From positions 1 to 44,338 of the forward strand of contig CALISW010000170.1 of NCBI GenBank assembly GCA_938041655.1: a stretch of DNA of 44,338 nt. Direction: 5' to 3'. Shown piece by piece: positions 24,898 through 32,162 of this stretch (its first letter is position 1; the number at the start of each line of letters is the position of its first letter). Source of the stretch: an uncultured Thiotrichales bacterium. GTDB taxonomy: Bacteria > Pseudomonadota > Gammaproteobacteria > CAZUMV01. A program made the translations under genes and the position numbers. The notes below the pieces were generated by a model. The model was not told the DNA's origin, searched no databases, and was given only the letters and a program-made list of their open reading frames with translations.

Positions 24898-25403
24898 TGC
24901 GACAGTCCAGACGCGCCCGCCGTATGAGCATGCATCATGCTCGAGGAAAAAAGACCCCGGGTTTCAATCTGGTTTCTTTAATGGATATATTTACCATTCT
25001 GGTTTTCTTCTTGTTGGTTAACTCGCAGGAAGTACAAAAAATCCCACCGAACAAAGCCGTGCAGCTTCCAGAATCGAGTATCGATAATAAAACCGACGAT
25101 AGTCTGGTTATTACGATTACTAAAGATGCGTTGCTGGTTGATGGTGATCAAATCGCTACCCTGGAAGAGATTAAGGCTAGCGACTCGTTCGATATTCCTC
25201 AGCTGGTTGCTGCGATGGAAAGCGAGTATGGCAAAAAGCTGATAGCTACCGGTGAAGGCGATAAAACGCCGAAAGTCACCGTCATGGGTGACGGTAGTAC
25301 ACCCTATAATATGTTGCATCGTATTATGCAGTCATTCTCCGGTGTTGATGTAGAAAAGATTTCTATGGCGGTTATTCAGAAAGCTCCCGAGGCTAGCGAA
25401 TGA
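24897..25403 (+). CDS. ExbD/TolR-like protein 2 with conserved TM aspartate
   Basis: 168 residues with a long basic N-terminus (MRQSRRARRMSMHHARGKK), then GFNLVSLMDIFTILVFFLL, where Asp30 (24984-24986) matches ExbD Asp25. The periplasmic domain has VQLPES, a LVITITKDALLVDGDQIA strand pair and YNMLHRIMQSF. Overlaps ExbD 1 by one base and the TonB-like gene by 4 bp. As the only copy with the acidic residue, it is the likely proton acceptor of the motor. Confidence 0.92.
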   Translation: MRQSRRARRMSMHHARGKKTPGFNLVSLMDIFTILVFFLLVNSQEVQKIPPNKAVQLPESSIDNKTDDSLVITITKDALLVDGDQIATLEEIKASDSFDIPQLVAAMESEYGKKLIATGEGDKTPKVTVMGDGSTPYNMLHRIMQSFSGVDVEKISMAVIQKAPEASE

Positions 25404-26386
25404 CAGCAATAGCGTTACAACGACAATCCCTGCCTTGGGATATATCGACAGAAGATGAAGTCCTGCTGCGCAAGCTGGTCAGTATCTTTCTGGCGATCGT
25501 TGTATTGTTTACCTTGTTGTTTATGTTAATAACGCTCCCGGAAAAAGAAAAGCCACCAGAAGCAGTACCTGAAAATCTGGTGAAAATTATTCTTGAAAAA
25601 CAAGTGCGGCCGCCACCACCAAAACCCGAGCCCAAGCCGGTGGAGCAGCCAAAACCTGAGCCCAAGCCCAAGCCGGAACCCAAACCTGAGCCGAAGCCAC
25701 AGCCCAAGCCGCCACCAAAGCCGGTTGAGCGCCCCAAGCCTGTGCCGACACCTGCACCAACGCCAGCGCCACCATCGGCGCGGCAGCAGGCAGAGAGCGC
25801 TATTTCGGTGTTTGAAGAACTGAATGATATGCGTAACGATAATGTACGAGCCAGCATTGATAATGATATTAATGCGAATGCTGGTACTGCAGCCGGTAGT
25901 AATGAGCGCAGTATGATTACCTCGGCGGCAGGTCGTGCCAGTGGCGGCATCAATAATGCTGAATACAGCCGTGGCACCGGTGGTGGTGGAAGTTTAAGTG
26001 GTTCTGCCGGCAGTAGTCGGGTGGAAAGTAATATCGGTGGCAGCGGCGGTGGAGGCAGTAATAAAGGTTCCGGTGGTTCTGGTTCCGACAGGAAATTCAA
26101 GCGCAGCGAAGAAGAAGTGCAGATCGTATTCGACAGGAATCGTGGTTCCTTTGATCGAACTTACGCACGGGCTTTAAGAGATGATCCGGCCTTGCAAGGC
26201 AAGGTAGTCTTTACCCTTACCATTGAGCCTAACGGCTCTGTATCCAGTTGTACTATCGCATCGAGTGAGCTAAGGAACCCTGAGCTTGAACGCAAATTGG
26301 TCGTGAAAGTGAAGCAATTGAAGTTCGCGAGTAAGGATGTGTTGAGAACTACAGTTAATTATCCCATAGATTTTTTCCCTTCTTGA
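25400..26386 (+). CDS. TonB-like energy transducer with AgmX/PglI C-terminal domain
   Basis: 328 residues: cytoplasmic start, one TM helix (about 26-46), a Pro/Lys/Glu-rich spacer (about 70-125, KPEP and KP repeats), a Gly/Ser-rich linker (about 190-230) and a folded C-terminal domain (about 232-328) with VQIVFDRNRGSFDRTYARALRDDPALQGKV, FTLTIEPNGSVSSCTIASSEL and a final VNYPIDF. This is the AgmX/PglI (GltJ/GltG) type of TonB-like end. The spacer can cross the periplasm, so the protein probably passes motor force from ExbB/ExbD to outer-membrane partners encoded in the operon. Last gene of the unit. Overlapping frames on both strands here are low-complexity shadows. Confidence 0.88.
   Translation: MTAIALQRQSLPWDISTEDEVLLRKLVSIFLAIVVLFTLLFMLITLPEKEKPPEAVPENLVKIILEKQVRPPPPKPEPKPVEQPKPEPKPKPEPKPEPKPQPKPPPKPVERPKPVPTPAPTPAPPSARQQAESAISVFEELNDMRNDNVRASIDNDINANAGTAAGSNERSMITSAAGRASGGINNAEYSRGTGGGGSLSGSAGSSRVESNIGGSGGGGSNKGSGGSGSDRKFKRSEEEVQIVFDRNRGSFDRTYARALRDDPALQGKVVFTLTIEPNGSVSSCTIASSELRNPELERKLVVKVKQLKFASKDVLRTTVNYPIDFFPS
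25606..25775 (+). repeat. Pro/Lys/Glu codon repeats in the TonB-like gene
   Basis: Imperfect tandem units coding for KPEP and KP(K/Q)P, made of AAGCC/CCNAAG/GAGCC words. They form the periplasm-crossing rod and are likely length-variable by slippage. Confidence 0.7.
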
Positions 26387-26447
26387 TTATGTAAAAGGCG
26401 TGATCTGGTCAGGATTTTTGCTTTCAGATCCATGCTAGCCTGACGTT

Positions 26448-26816
26448 ATGAGTGCAAATCAAAGCGATAAAAAGTTACAAGGCATGCCCTGCGTAAAGTG
26501 TTTCATGGGTGTTATGCGTGAGCACACTATGGAGCGTTCCGGTGTGACCATTGATCAATGTCATAAATGTGGTGGCATCTGGTTTGACCCGGATGAGCTT
26601 GAAACGATTCTTGGAGATAAGGCAGTCCAGCCTTTCTTTATTTCTCCTGCTGCCAACGTTAACGATGAATACCAGTGCCCTCGCTGTAAAGTGGGTATGC
26701 ACGAATTTCGCTATCCTGGCACAGCGGTCGAGATTGACGCCTGCGAAAAATGCCACGGGATCTGGCTCGATCATAAAGAATGGTCACAGATCAGCAAGGC
26801 TCGTGGCGGTAAGTAA
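26448..26816 (+). CDS. Two-ribbon zf-TFIIB-type zinc protein
   Basis: Cytoplasmic 122-residue protein with two copies of the zf-TFIIB pattern: CVKC...CHKCGGIWFDPDELE (residues about 15-60) and CPRC...CEKCHGIWLDHKEW (about 77-115). Each ribbon keeps CxxC plus CxxC. The family is widespread and its function is unclear. It follows the envelope operon by 61 bp and could be read through, but an inverted repeat GATCTG/CAGATC (26402-26407, 26425-26430) with a 17-nt loop lies in the gap. No T-run follows it, so termination there is uncertain. Confidence 0.85.
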   Translation: MSANQSDKKLQGMPCVKCFMGVMREHTMERSGVTIDQCHKCGGIWFDPDELETILGDKAVQPFFISPAANVNDEYQCPRCKVGMHEFRYPGTAVEIDACEKCHGIWLDHKEWSQISKARGGK

Positions 26817-26880
26817 ACTCTAACCTGTTTCACAAAAAAACAAGCTGTTTCGCCATTCATCCCTCTCCAGATTGAATTTA

Positions 26881-26904
26881 TCCTTAACTGGCATCGTTTA
26901 AGGA
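26881..26904. promoter_or_regulatory. 7-bp inverted repeat before the rhomboid-like gene
   Basis: TCCTTAA (26881-26887) and TTAAGGA (26898-26904) flank a 10-bp centre, about 90 bp before the start codon of the rhomboid-like gene. Operator-like geometry; no known motif recognised. Confidence 0.3.
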
Positions 26905-26990
26905 ACTTGATTGTTACAATTTGAACTGAGTTAGGGTTTTTCTGAGAAAGACCTCAATTCGATCTTTTAAGTATTTAGACGTACAGGACT

Positions 26991-28427
26991 ATGTTTTTAA
27001 ATCCAGTAAAGAATCCGCCCGAAGAACAGCGCTTACCAGTCTTGACTGGAGGCCTGGTGTTATTGCTGATTGCTCTTTGGGGCTTATGCAGTATGCTCGA
27101 TAAAGGTGCTCTCGATAAAGCTCATGACTATTATCAGTCATCAGTTTTAGCCAAGCTGGAAGTGCCGTTATATCAACAACAAAACGCACAAGCGGCGATG
27201 TCTGCTACACCATTAAGCAAGGCCAATTGGCTAACCATTCAAACAGATGCCGATTTTGTAAACGCTCTTGATCGCAATAAACTCATCACGCCAAGTAATC
27301 CACAGTATCCGGAATGGAAAGATGCCCGTGAAAGGCACTCACAACTGCTGGCTAAAGCAATTGGTTGGGAATATGGCTTCATTAGCAGTCGGCCAACAGC
27401 TGTCTCCTCACTTTCGCACATGTTTATACATCCTGGTCTAGTATTGCTATTGGTAAATATTGTTTTTCTCTTGCTGTTTGGATCTATGCTGGAAGGCATT
27501 CTGGGGCGATCAGTCACGGCGATGTTGATCGTATTCTCTGCTGTTTCTTCAAGTTGGTTGGTGGCTTCGATCATGGGCTCCAGCTTGTTGCCATACACCG
27601 GCATAAGCGCTTTGTTGGCTTGTTTTGCGGCTTTCATTTCGAGCTGTTATCGCTCCAATAAATTGAAAACACAAATCCCGGGATTACCGGCTTTGCCAGC
27701 GTATCAATATGCCGTGTTATGGTTAGTGACTACTCTCGCAGCATTTTTTCTGACACCATTTTTTAATGGCAATCCTCTGTTTTTAGTAGCGCCAATTGCG
27801 ATTGGTGCAGTGGCAGGTTTACTCGCTAGAAGCAGACTGGTAGAAGAAGAGCCAGAAGATATAGCTGAAGATTTAAGTGAAGAAGAAGTTGATGGTTTAC
27901 TGCGGCAACAATTATCAGAAGTCGCTACGATGTGCGATGAAGGTAAATACGCAGATGCTCTGCCTATCTTGCAGAAGCTTGAAACACAGCATCCACGTGA
28001 ACATGAAGTCGCCTATCGTCTTCAACAATGTGCTCGACGTGATAGCAATAGCGAGGAATATCATCAATACAGCCTTAAAGTCTTGCGCTATCAGGCTCGG
28101 GATGAACGTGTACATGAAATGGTGCGAGAAACATTTATGCACTACATCACCAATGCCCGGCCATCGCGTCTTAACAAGGCGACCATTGTCAGCCTTGCAG
28201 AGCGCTTTTTGCGGGTAGGGAATCTCGTTGAGGCGGAATATCTGATCAAAGTATTGCTGAAAAAACCGCCTATTACTGATGAGGTGGGTCAATTAATTGA
28301 GAAATTGTCCAATTTGCTGGCTGCCGATGGCCAGGACAAGAAAGCTCGAATCTACCGCATGGGATTAGCAAAAGTGATGTCTGACAATGCCCCGGTAGAT
28401 ACAATGATTCTGGACTCCTACCGCTAG
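26991..28427 (+). CDS. Rhomboid-like membrane protein, catalytic His missing, with C-terminal helical-repeat domain
   Basis: 478 residues. After TM1 (about 16-34) and a roughly 110-residue periplasmic loop comes a rhomboid-like core: SHMFIHPGLVLLLVNIVFLLLFGSMLE (about 142-168; His143, His147 and Asn156 match the family's HMFxH...N) and PYTGISALLACF (Ser206 in the Gly-x-Ser position). The last core helix, where rhomboids carry AHxxG, reads VAPIAIGAVAG with no His, so the Ser-His dyad is broken and the protein is probably a pseudoprotease. A cytoplasmic acidic linker (about 283-300) leads to a TPR-like helical region (about 300-460). Client proteins unknown. Preceding gap 174 bp. Confidence 0.72.
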   Translation: MFLNPVKNPPEEQRLPVLTGGLVLLLIALWGLCSMLDKGALDKAHDYYQSSVLAKLEVPLYQQQNAQAAMSATPLSKANWLTIQTDADFVNALDRNKLITPSNPQYPEWKDARERHSQLLAKAIGWEYGFISSRPTAVSSLSHMFIHPGLVLLLVNIVFLLLFGSMLEGILGRSVTAMLIVFSAVSSSWLVASIMGSSLLPYTGISALLACFAAFISSCYRSNKLKTQIPGLPALPAYQYAVLWLVTTLAAFFLTPFFNGNPLFLVAPIAIGAVAGLLARSRLVEEEPEDIAEDLSEEEVDGLLRQQLSEVATMCDEGKYADALPILQKLETQHPREHEVAYRLQQCARRDSNSEEYHQYSLKVLRYQARDERVHEMVRETFMHYITNARPSRLNKATIVSLAERFLRVGNLVEAEYLIKVLLKKPPITDEVGQLIEKLSNLLAADGQDKKARIYRMGLAKVMSDNAPVDTMILDSYR

Positions 28428-28510
28428 TAAGAAATAATCCGTAGATTGGTAGAGACATGCTGCTCTGCTGCTGTAGAATCCTGTTCTGGGGTTCAAGAAA
28501 AAAAGAAACA

Positions 28511-29107
28511 ATGAATCGAAATAGATTGATCTTCGTGATGGCATTCATCATGGGCTTTGTCATTATGAGCGTAGAAATGCTCGGAGGTAGAATTCTGGCT
28601 CCATATTTTGGGGGCAGCATTCATATCTGGGGCAGTATTATCACGGTATTCATGTTGGCCCTGGCAATCGGCTATGCTCTGGGTGGTCTTTATTCGAGGC
28701 GTCGGCCCGACATTAGAAAGTATGGTGTGTTGTTTATTGCTGCTGCTTTACTACTTTGGATTATTATTTTCTTTAGCGAATCACTGGGTGATTTTGTATT
28801 TCTCAAAATCGAAGATGAACGAGCTGGGTCCTTGGTATATTGCATACTGATTTTCTTTTTGCCGACTACGGTGATGGGTTTTGCTTCTCCTTATGCAGTG
28901 AGTTTAATAACGACCAGTAAAGAGACAAGCGGTGTGTCAGCGGGTTTCCTGTACTTTCTATCAACTATCGGCAGTGCTCTGGGAACCTTGATAACATCAT
29001 TTTATTTGGTTGAATACTTTGAAACCAATACGATTATTAAATTTTGCAGTGGCATTTTGTTGGTGCTGGGTATCGCAGCAATACTGCAACACAGGAAAAA
29101 CGCGTGA
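28511..29107 (+). CDS. Membrane half of a fused-type spermidine-synthase family protein
   Basis: 198 residues with about six TM helices (FVMAFIMGFVIMSVEMLGGRILAPYFG first). The ATG at 28511 follows AAAGAAA; the frame runs upstream to 28457 without a plausible start region. The SVEMLGGRILAPYFG opening and LPTTVMGFASPYAVSL segment are characteristic of the membrane domain of fused MFS/spermidine synthase proteins. Here that domain is a separate gene, and the synthase-like domain is the next gene, overlapped by GTGA at 29104. The role of the membrane domain, transport or anchoring, is not established. Confidence 0.82.
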   Translation: MNRNRLIFVMAFIMGFVIMSVEMLGGRILAPYFGGSIHIWGSIITVFMLALAIGYALGGLYSRRRPDIRKYGVLFIAAALLLWIIIFFSESLGDFVFLKIEDERAGSLVYCILIFFLPTTVMGFASPYAVSLITTSKETSGVSAGFLYFLSTIGSALGTLITSFYLVEYFETNTIIKFCSGILLVLGIAAILQHRKNA

Positions 29108-29997
29108 AAAAAATTCTGCTGGTCATAGTGTTATTGCAACTGAGTGTCGTAGTAGATGCCAAAGAGTTATATCGGGCTAAATCACTCTATCGAGATATTT
29201 ATGTGGTAGAGAAAAATGACCTGTTGTGTTTGAAGTTTTCTATTCCACGCCGTGAAGATACCAGCCAATCATGTATGGATCGTAAAAATCCGTTGAGAAT
29301 GGTGTTTAATTACACCCGTATGATGATGGCTAGTGTATTGGTCAATCCGGAGCCGCAGTCAATTCTGATTGTTGGCCTTGGTGGAGGTACCTTGCCGACA
29401 GCATTTAATGATATGTACCCGAATGCAGAAATCACTAATGTTGAAATTGATCCGGCGGTTGCTAAAGTGGCGCGCAAATATTTTGACTTTAATGAGACAG
29501 AAAAAAATCAGGTGGTGATTAAAGACGCGCGCTTGCATATCAAGCGTCAGGCCTTGAAGAATAAAAAATACGATCTGATTATCCTGGATGCTTTTGGTTC
29601 TGATTATATTCCAGAGCATTTAACCACGGTGGAGTTCCTGCAGGAGGTTAAGCAGGTATTGTCACCTCAAGGCGTGCTTGCCTCGAACACGTTTTCGAGT
29701 AGCAAATATTATCACCATGAGTCTTCTACCTACGCTGAAGTATTTGGCAAGTTTTTTGTCATGCAGACTAACGCCGGTAGTAATCGTGTCATCCTATATT
29801 CTGAGGATGATACATTGCTCAACATAAAAAACATCGAAAACAATGTGAAGGCACTGGGTGAAACTCTTGAAAAATATGATGTGGATGCCGAATTAATGCT
29901 GCGTTCGATCAATACCATGCCAATGTGGAATGAGTCTGCGCGTCCATTGACGGATCAGTATTCACCAGCCAATATTCTAAACGCCAAAGAAAAATAA
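29104..29997 (+). CDS. Spermidine-synthase-like protein with N-terminal signal or anchor
   Basis: 297 residues. Starting at the GTG at 29104, the first 20 residues (KKILLVIVLLQLSVVVDA) form a signal peptide or TM anchor. The body is a class I methyltransferase/spermidine-synthase fold: ILIVGLGGGTLP (AdoMet-type loop), ITNVEIDPAVAKVARKYF, VVIKDARLHIK and DLIILDAFGSDYIPEHL, the place of the catalytic Asp region. If the N-terminus is a signal, the enzyme is periplasmic, where its usual substrates (decarboxylated AdoMet, putrescine) are not expected. It may instead be a pseudo-enzyme or sensor. Overlaps the membrane half and is followed after 2 bp by the exporter. Confidence 0.82.
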   Translation: MKKILLVIVLLQLSVVVDAKELYRAKSLYRDIYVVEKNDLLCLKFSIPRREDTSQSCMDRKNPLRMVFNYTRMMMASVLVNPEPQSILIVGLGGGTLPTAFNDMYPNAEITNVEIDPAVAKVARKYFDFNETEKNQVVIKDARLHIKRQALKNKKYDLIILDAFGSDYIPEHLTTVEFLQEVKQVLSPQGVLASNTFSSSKYYHHESSTYAEVFGKFFVMQTNAGSNRVILYSEDDTLLNIKNIENNVKALGETLEKYDVDAELMLRSINTMPMWNESARPLTDQYSPANILNAKEK

Positions 29998-29999
29998 CA

Positions 30000-30869
30000 G
30001 TGTCTAATCTTTGGCTTTATGTCATTACTGTCCTGATTTGGGGTACAACCTGGTTCGCGATTCGATTTCAGTTGGGTGTGGTAGCTGTTGAAGTCTCTGT
30101 ATTTTATCGTTACGTACTGGCTACCACGGTACTGTTGTTTGTATGTTTGCTGAGAAAACAAACCCTTAAGTATTCATTGTACTCGCATATGTTCATGGCA
30201 TTACAGGGTGTTTTTCTATTCTCTATCAATTACATCCTTTTTTATTACGCGTCGTACGAACTGGCTACCGGCCTGGTATCAGTTATGTTTTCTACGGTAG
30301 TGCTGATGAACGTCTTGAATGGACGTATATTCGCCAACCAGGAAATCAAGCTGATGGTAGTAGTCGGTGGTGTTTTGGGTTTGCTGGGTCTGACGCTTAT
30401 TTTTATTCCGGAACTACAAGCCATGGAGAATAGTGCCAAGGTTAAATTCAGCATCTTTCTCTGTGTGCTGGCAACGTTGTCGGCCTCATTTGGCAACGTC
30501 CTGACCTTAAAGAATAAAGCCAATGGCGTATCTGTCGTACCGGCGACGACCTGGGGCATGTTCTATGGAACCGTGGCAACCTTGATCTATCTACTCTTCA
30601 AGGGTGTGCCTTTTAACTTTGATCTTTCGTTGTCTTACGTCAGTTCTTTAACCTACCTGGCTGTGTTCGGCAGCGCCATCGCGTTTTTGTGCTATTTGAC
30701 CCTGATCGAAAATATCGGTGCAGACAAGGCTTCTTACTCAAGCGTCATGTTTCCGGCTGTCGCATTGCTAATGTCGACTTTATTTGAAGGCTACCAATGG
30801 ACCTGGCTCGCCATGCTCGGCATGTCACTGGTTATGTGTGGTAACTTCCTGGTACTAAAGACAGATTAA
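30000..30869 (+). CDS. EamA/DMT-family transporter
   Basis: 289-residue inner-membrane protein with about ten TM helices in two EamA halves (WGTTWFAIRFQLGVVAVEVSVFYRY at the start, typical of RhaT/YdcZ-like DMT exporters, and a second half around 150-285). GTG start at 30000. Substrate unknown; DMT family members export amino acids, nucleosides or other small metabolites. It forms a three-gene unit with the spermidine-synthase-like pair. Its stop is 3 bp from the convergent amidohydrolase gene. Confidence 0.88.
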   Translation: MSNLWLYVITVLIWGTTWFAIRFQLGVVAVEVSVFYRYVLATTVLLFVCLLRKQTLKYSLYSHMFMALQGVFLFSINYILFYYASYELATGLVSVMFSTVVLMNVLNGRIFANQEIKLMVVVGGVLGLLGLTLIFIPELQAMENSAKVKFSIFLCVLATLSASFGNVLTLKNKANGVSVVPATTWGMFYGTVATLIYLLFKGVPFNFDLSLSYVSSLTYLAVFGSAIAFLCYLTLIENIGADKASYSSVMFPAVALLMSTLFEGYQWTWLAMLGMSLVMCGNFLVLKTD

Positions 30870-30872
30870 GTA

Positions 30873-32162
30873 CTAACGATACTTTTCACTAAAGCGTTGA
30901 AATAATTCCTGTTGCATCGCCTCCAGCTCAATCTTCCTGCCTTCAATCCAGGCCATGGTCAGTTGTTGACCACGCATGTCCAGAGCGTCTCCTTTGGAAA
31001 TAAATAGAGTGGCATCTTTGCCGACTTCCAACGAACCGACCCGATCTGCAATACCCAGTATTTCAGCATTACTCAAGGTAATCATACGTAATGCCTGATC
31101 TTTAGGCATACCATAAGCAGCAGCCGAACCGGCGTTGAATGCCAGATTTCTGGTACTCATTAGCCAGCTGTTATTGCTCAGGCCGACGCGAATGCCGCGT
31201 GCTTGTAATTCCTGCGGTAAGCGAAATACTTGGTCAATATCATGATGATCCTCGCCAGGCAGGTTATGCAGGGTGTCGATGATCACTGGAATATTGTGTT
31301 GCTGCAGTATCTCGGCTGCCAGTAACGCCCCGGAGCCTGTTTTGAGTACCAGTCGTTTTACACCGGCTTGCTTTAGTAATGTGACAGCCTCAATAATAGT
31401 GTTGGGCTTGTCAGCATAGAGATAAAGTGTCTGCGAGCCATCAAAAAGGCCGGCCAAGGCTTTGAGTTTCAGGTTGTTGGTATCTTGGTTGACGGCTGCA
31501 TCTTTAAACATGGTTGTCAGTGCGCTACGCTCGTCGGCGTAACTTTTGTTCGGTTCAAGCACTACCGAGTCACTCGTGTCATCATATTTATAGTAACTCT
31601 TGGCAGGCCAATTGATATGGATACCATCATCGGTTTTTAAGGCAGCATCTTCCCAATTCCAGGCATCCAGCTGCACAATAGAAGAGGTGCCGGACACAAG
31701 ACCACCAACTGGCGCGATTTGTGCGATCAGGATGCCGTTAAAGCGCATGGTAGGGATAAGTTCGGAATCGGTATTAAACGAGGTCAGGGTTCGCACACTT
31801 GGATTCAAGTCACCACGTTCACGAAAGTCTCGTGTATGCCGAAGCGCGTCGACTTCTACCAGCCCCAATTGTGAATCAGGCATGATAAAGCCGGGATAAA
31901 CATGCTGACCCTCGGCATTAATAGTTTGGTAACCGGTTAGATCGATCCCGCCAGCTTGATGCACACCGGTGATTTTTCCATTCTCGAAGGTCAAAATCCC
32001 GTTTTCGATAACGCCATTACTAACGGTATGCAGAGTAGCACCGTTTATTGCCACCTTACTGCTAGTCAGTGCTGCTGGTTCCGGTGTAACCGCCAGCGTT
32101 GGTGTTAACAAAAGAACATTGCAGATTAATATAATTACAAAAGCCTGGATTTTAATTTTCAT
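30873..32162 (-). CDS. Exported amidohydrolase-family protein lacking HxH metal ligands
   Basis: 429 residues, signal peptide cut near TLAVTP. An amidohydrolase frame is visible: N-terminal beta region (INGATLHTVSNGVIENGILTFENGKITGV, then GQHVYPGFIMPDSQLG) and the C-terminal PKDQALRMITLSNAEILGIADRVGSLEVGKDATLFI. Where active members have HxH after the PGFID strand, this one has D-S-Q, and the late catalytic Asp region reads GLSNNS. It is therefore probably not a metal hydrolase on its own and may be a partner of the larger protein upstream, whose gene it overlaps by 4 bp (ATGA). Confidence 0.85.
   Translation of the reverse strand: MKIKIQAFVIILICNVLLLTPTLAVTPEPAALTSSKVAINGATLHTVSNGVIENGILTFENGKITGVHQAGGIDLTGYQTINAEGQHVYPGFIMPDSQLGLVEVDALRHTRDFRERGDLNPSVRTLTSFNTDSELIPTMRFNGILIAQIAPVGGLVSGTSSIVQLDAWNWEDAALKTDDGIHINWPAKSYYKYDDTSDSVVLEPNKSYADERSALTTMFKDAAVNQDTNNLKLKALAGLFDGSQTLYLYADKPNTIIEAVTLLKQAGVKRLVLKTGSGALLAAEILQQHNIPVIIDTLHNLPGEDHHDIDQVFRLPQELQARGIRVGLSNNSWLMSTRNLAFNAGSAAAYGMPKDQALRMITLSNAEILGIADRVGSLEVGKDATLFISKGDALDMRGQQLTMAWIEGRKIELEAMQQELFQRFSEKYR

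Larger units (their letters stand above)
9562..26386 (+). other. Predicted 17-gene envelope operon (Agl/Glt-like motor plus redox module)
   Basis: Seventeen genes on one strand, many overlapping by 1-29 bp; the largest gaps are 36 bp (before 13938) and 41 bp (before 23693). No intrinsic terminator was seen inside. Nearly every product has a signal peptide, lipobox or membrane segment, so the whole unit is aimed at the cell envelope. Its two halves are a redox set (apbE, haem lipoproteins, TlpA, DUF4266, DUF3570) and a motor/scaffold set (TPR proteins, ExbB, two ExbD, TonB-like), with OM barrels in between. Internal promoters cannot be excluded. Confidence 0.75.

Noticed and set aside
25606-25775. 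Short tandem DNA repeats that might be a CRISPR array
   Set aside because: Imperfect codon-phase repeats inside a coding frame, with no unique spacers.
25393-26100. 235-codon minus-strand frame across the TonB-like gene
   Set aside because: Mirror of the Pro/Lys and Gly/Ser repeats; Gly/Leu/Pro low complexity, no start signals, and covered by a clear gene.
23693-26386. Ordinary TonB-ExbB-ExbD iron uptake locus
   Set aside because: No TonB-dependent receptor or siderophore gene; the C-terminal domain is AgmX/PglI-like and the TPR/barrel partners point elsewhere.
26402-26430. Terminator at the end of the envelope operon
   Set aside because: The GATCTG/CAGATC stem has a 17-nt loop and no following T-run; too weak to call.
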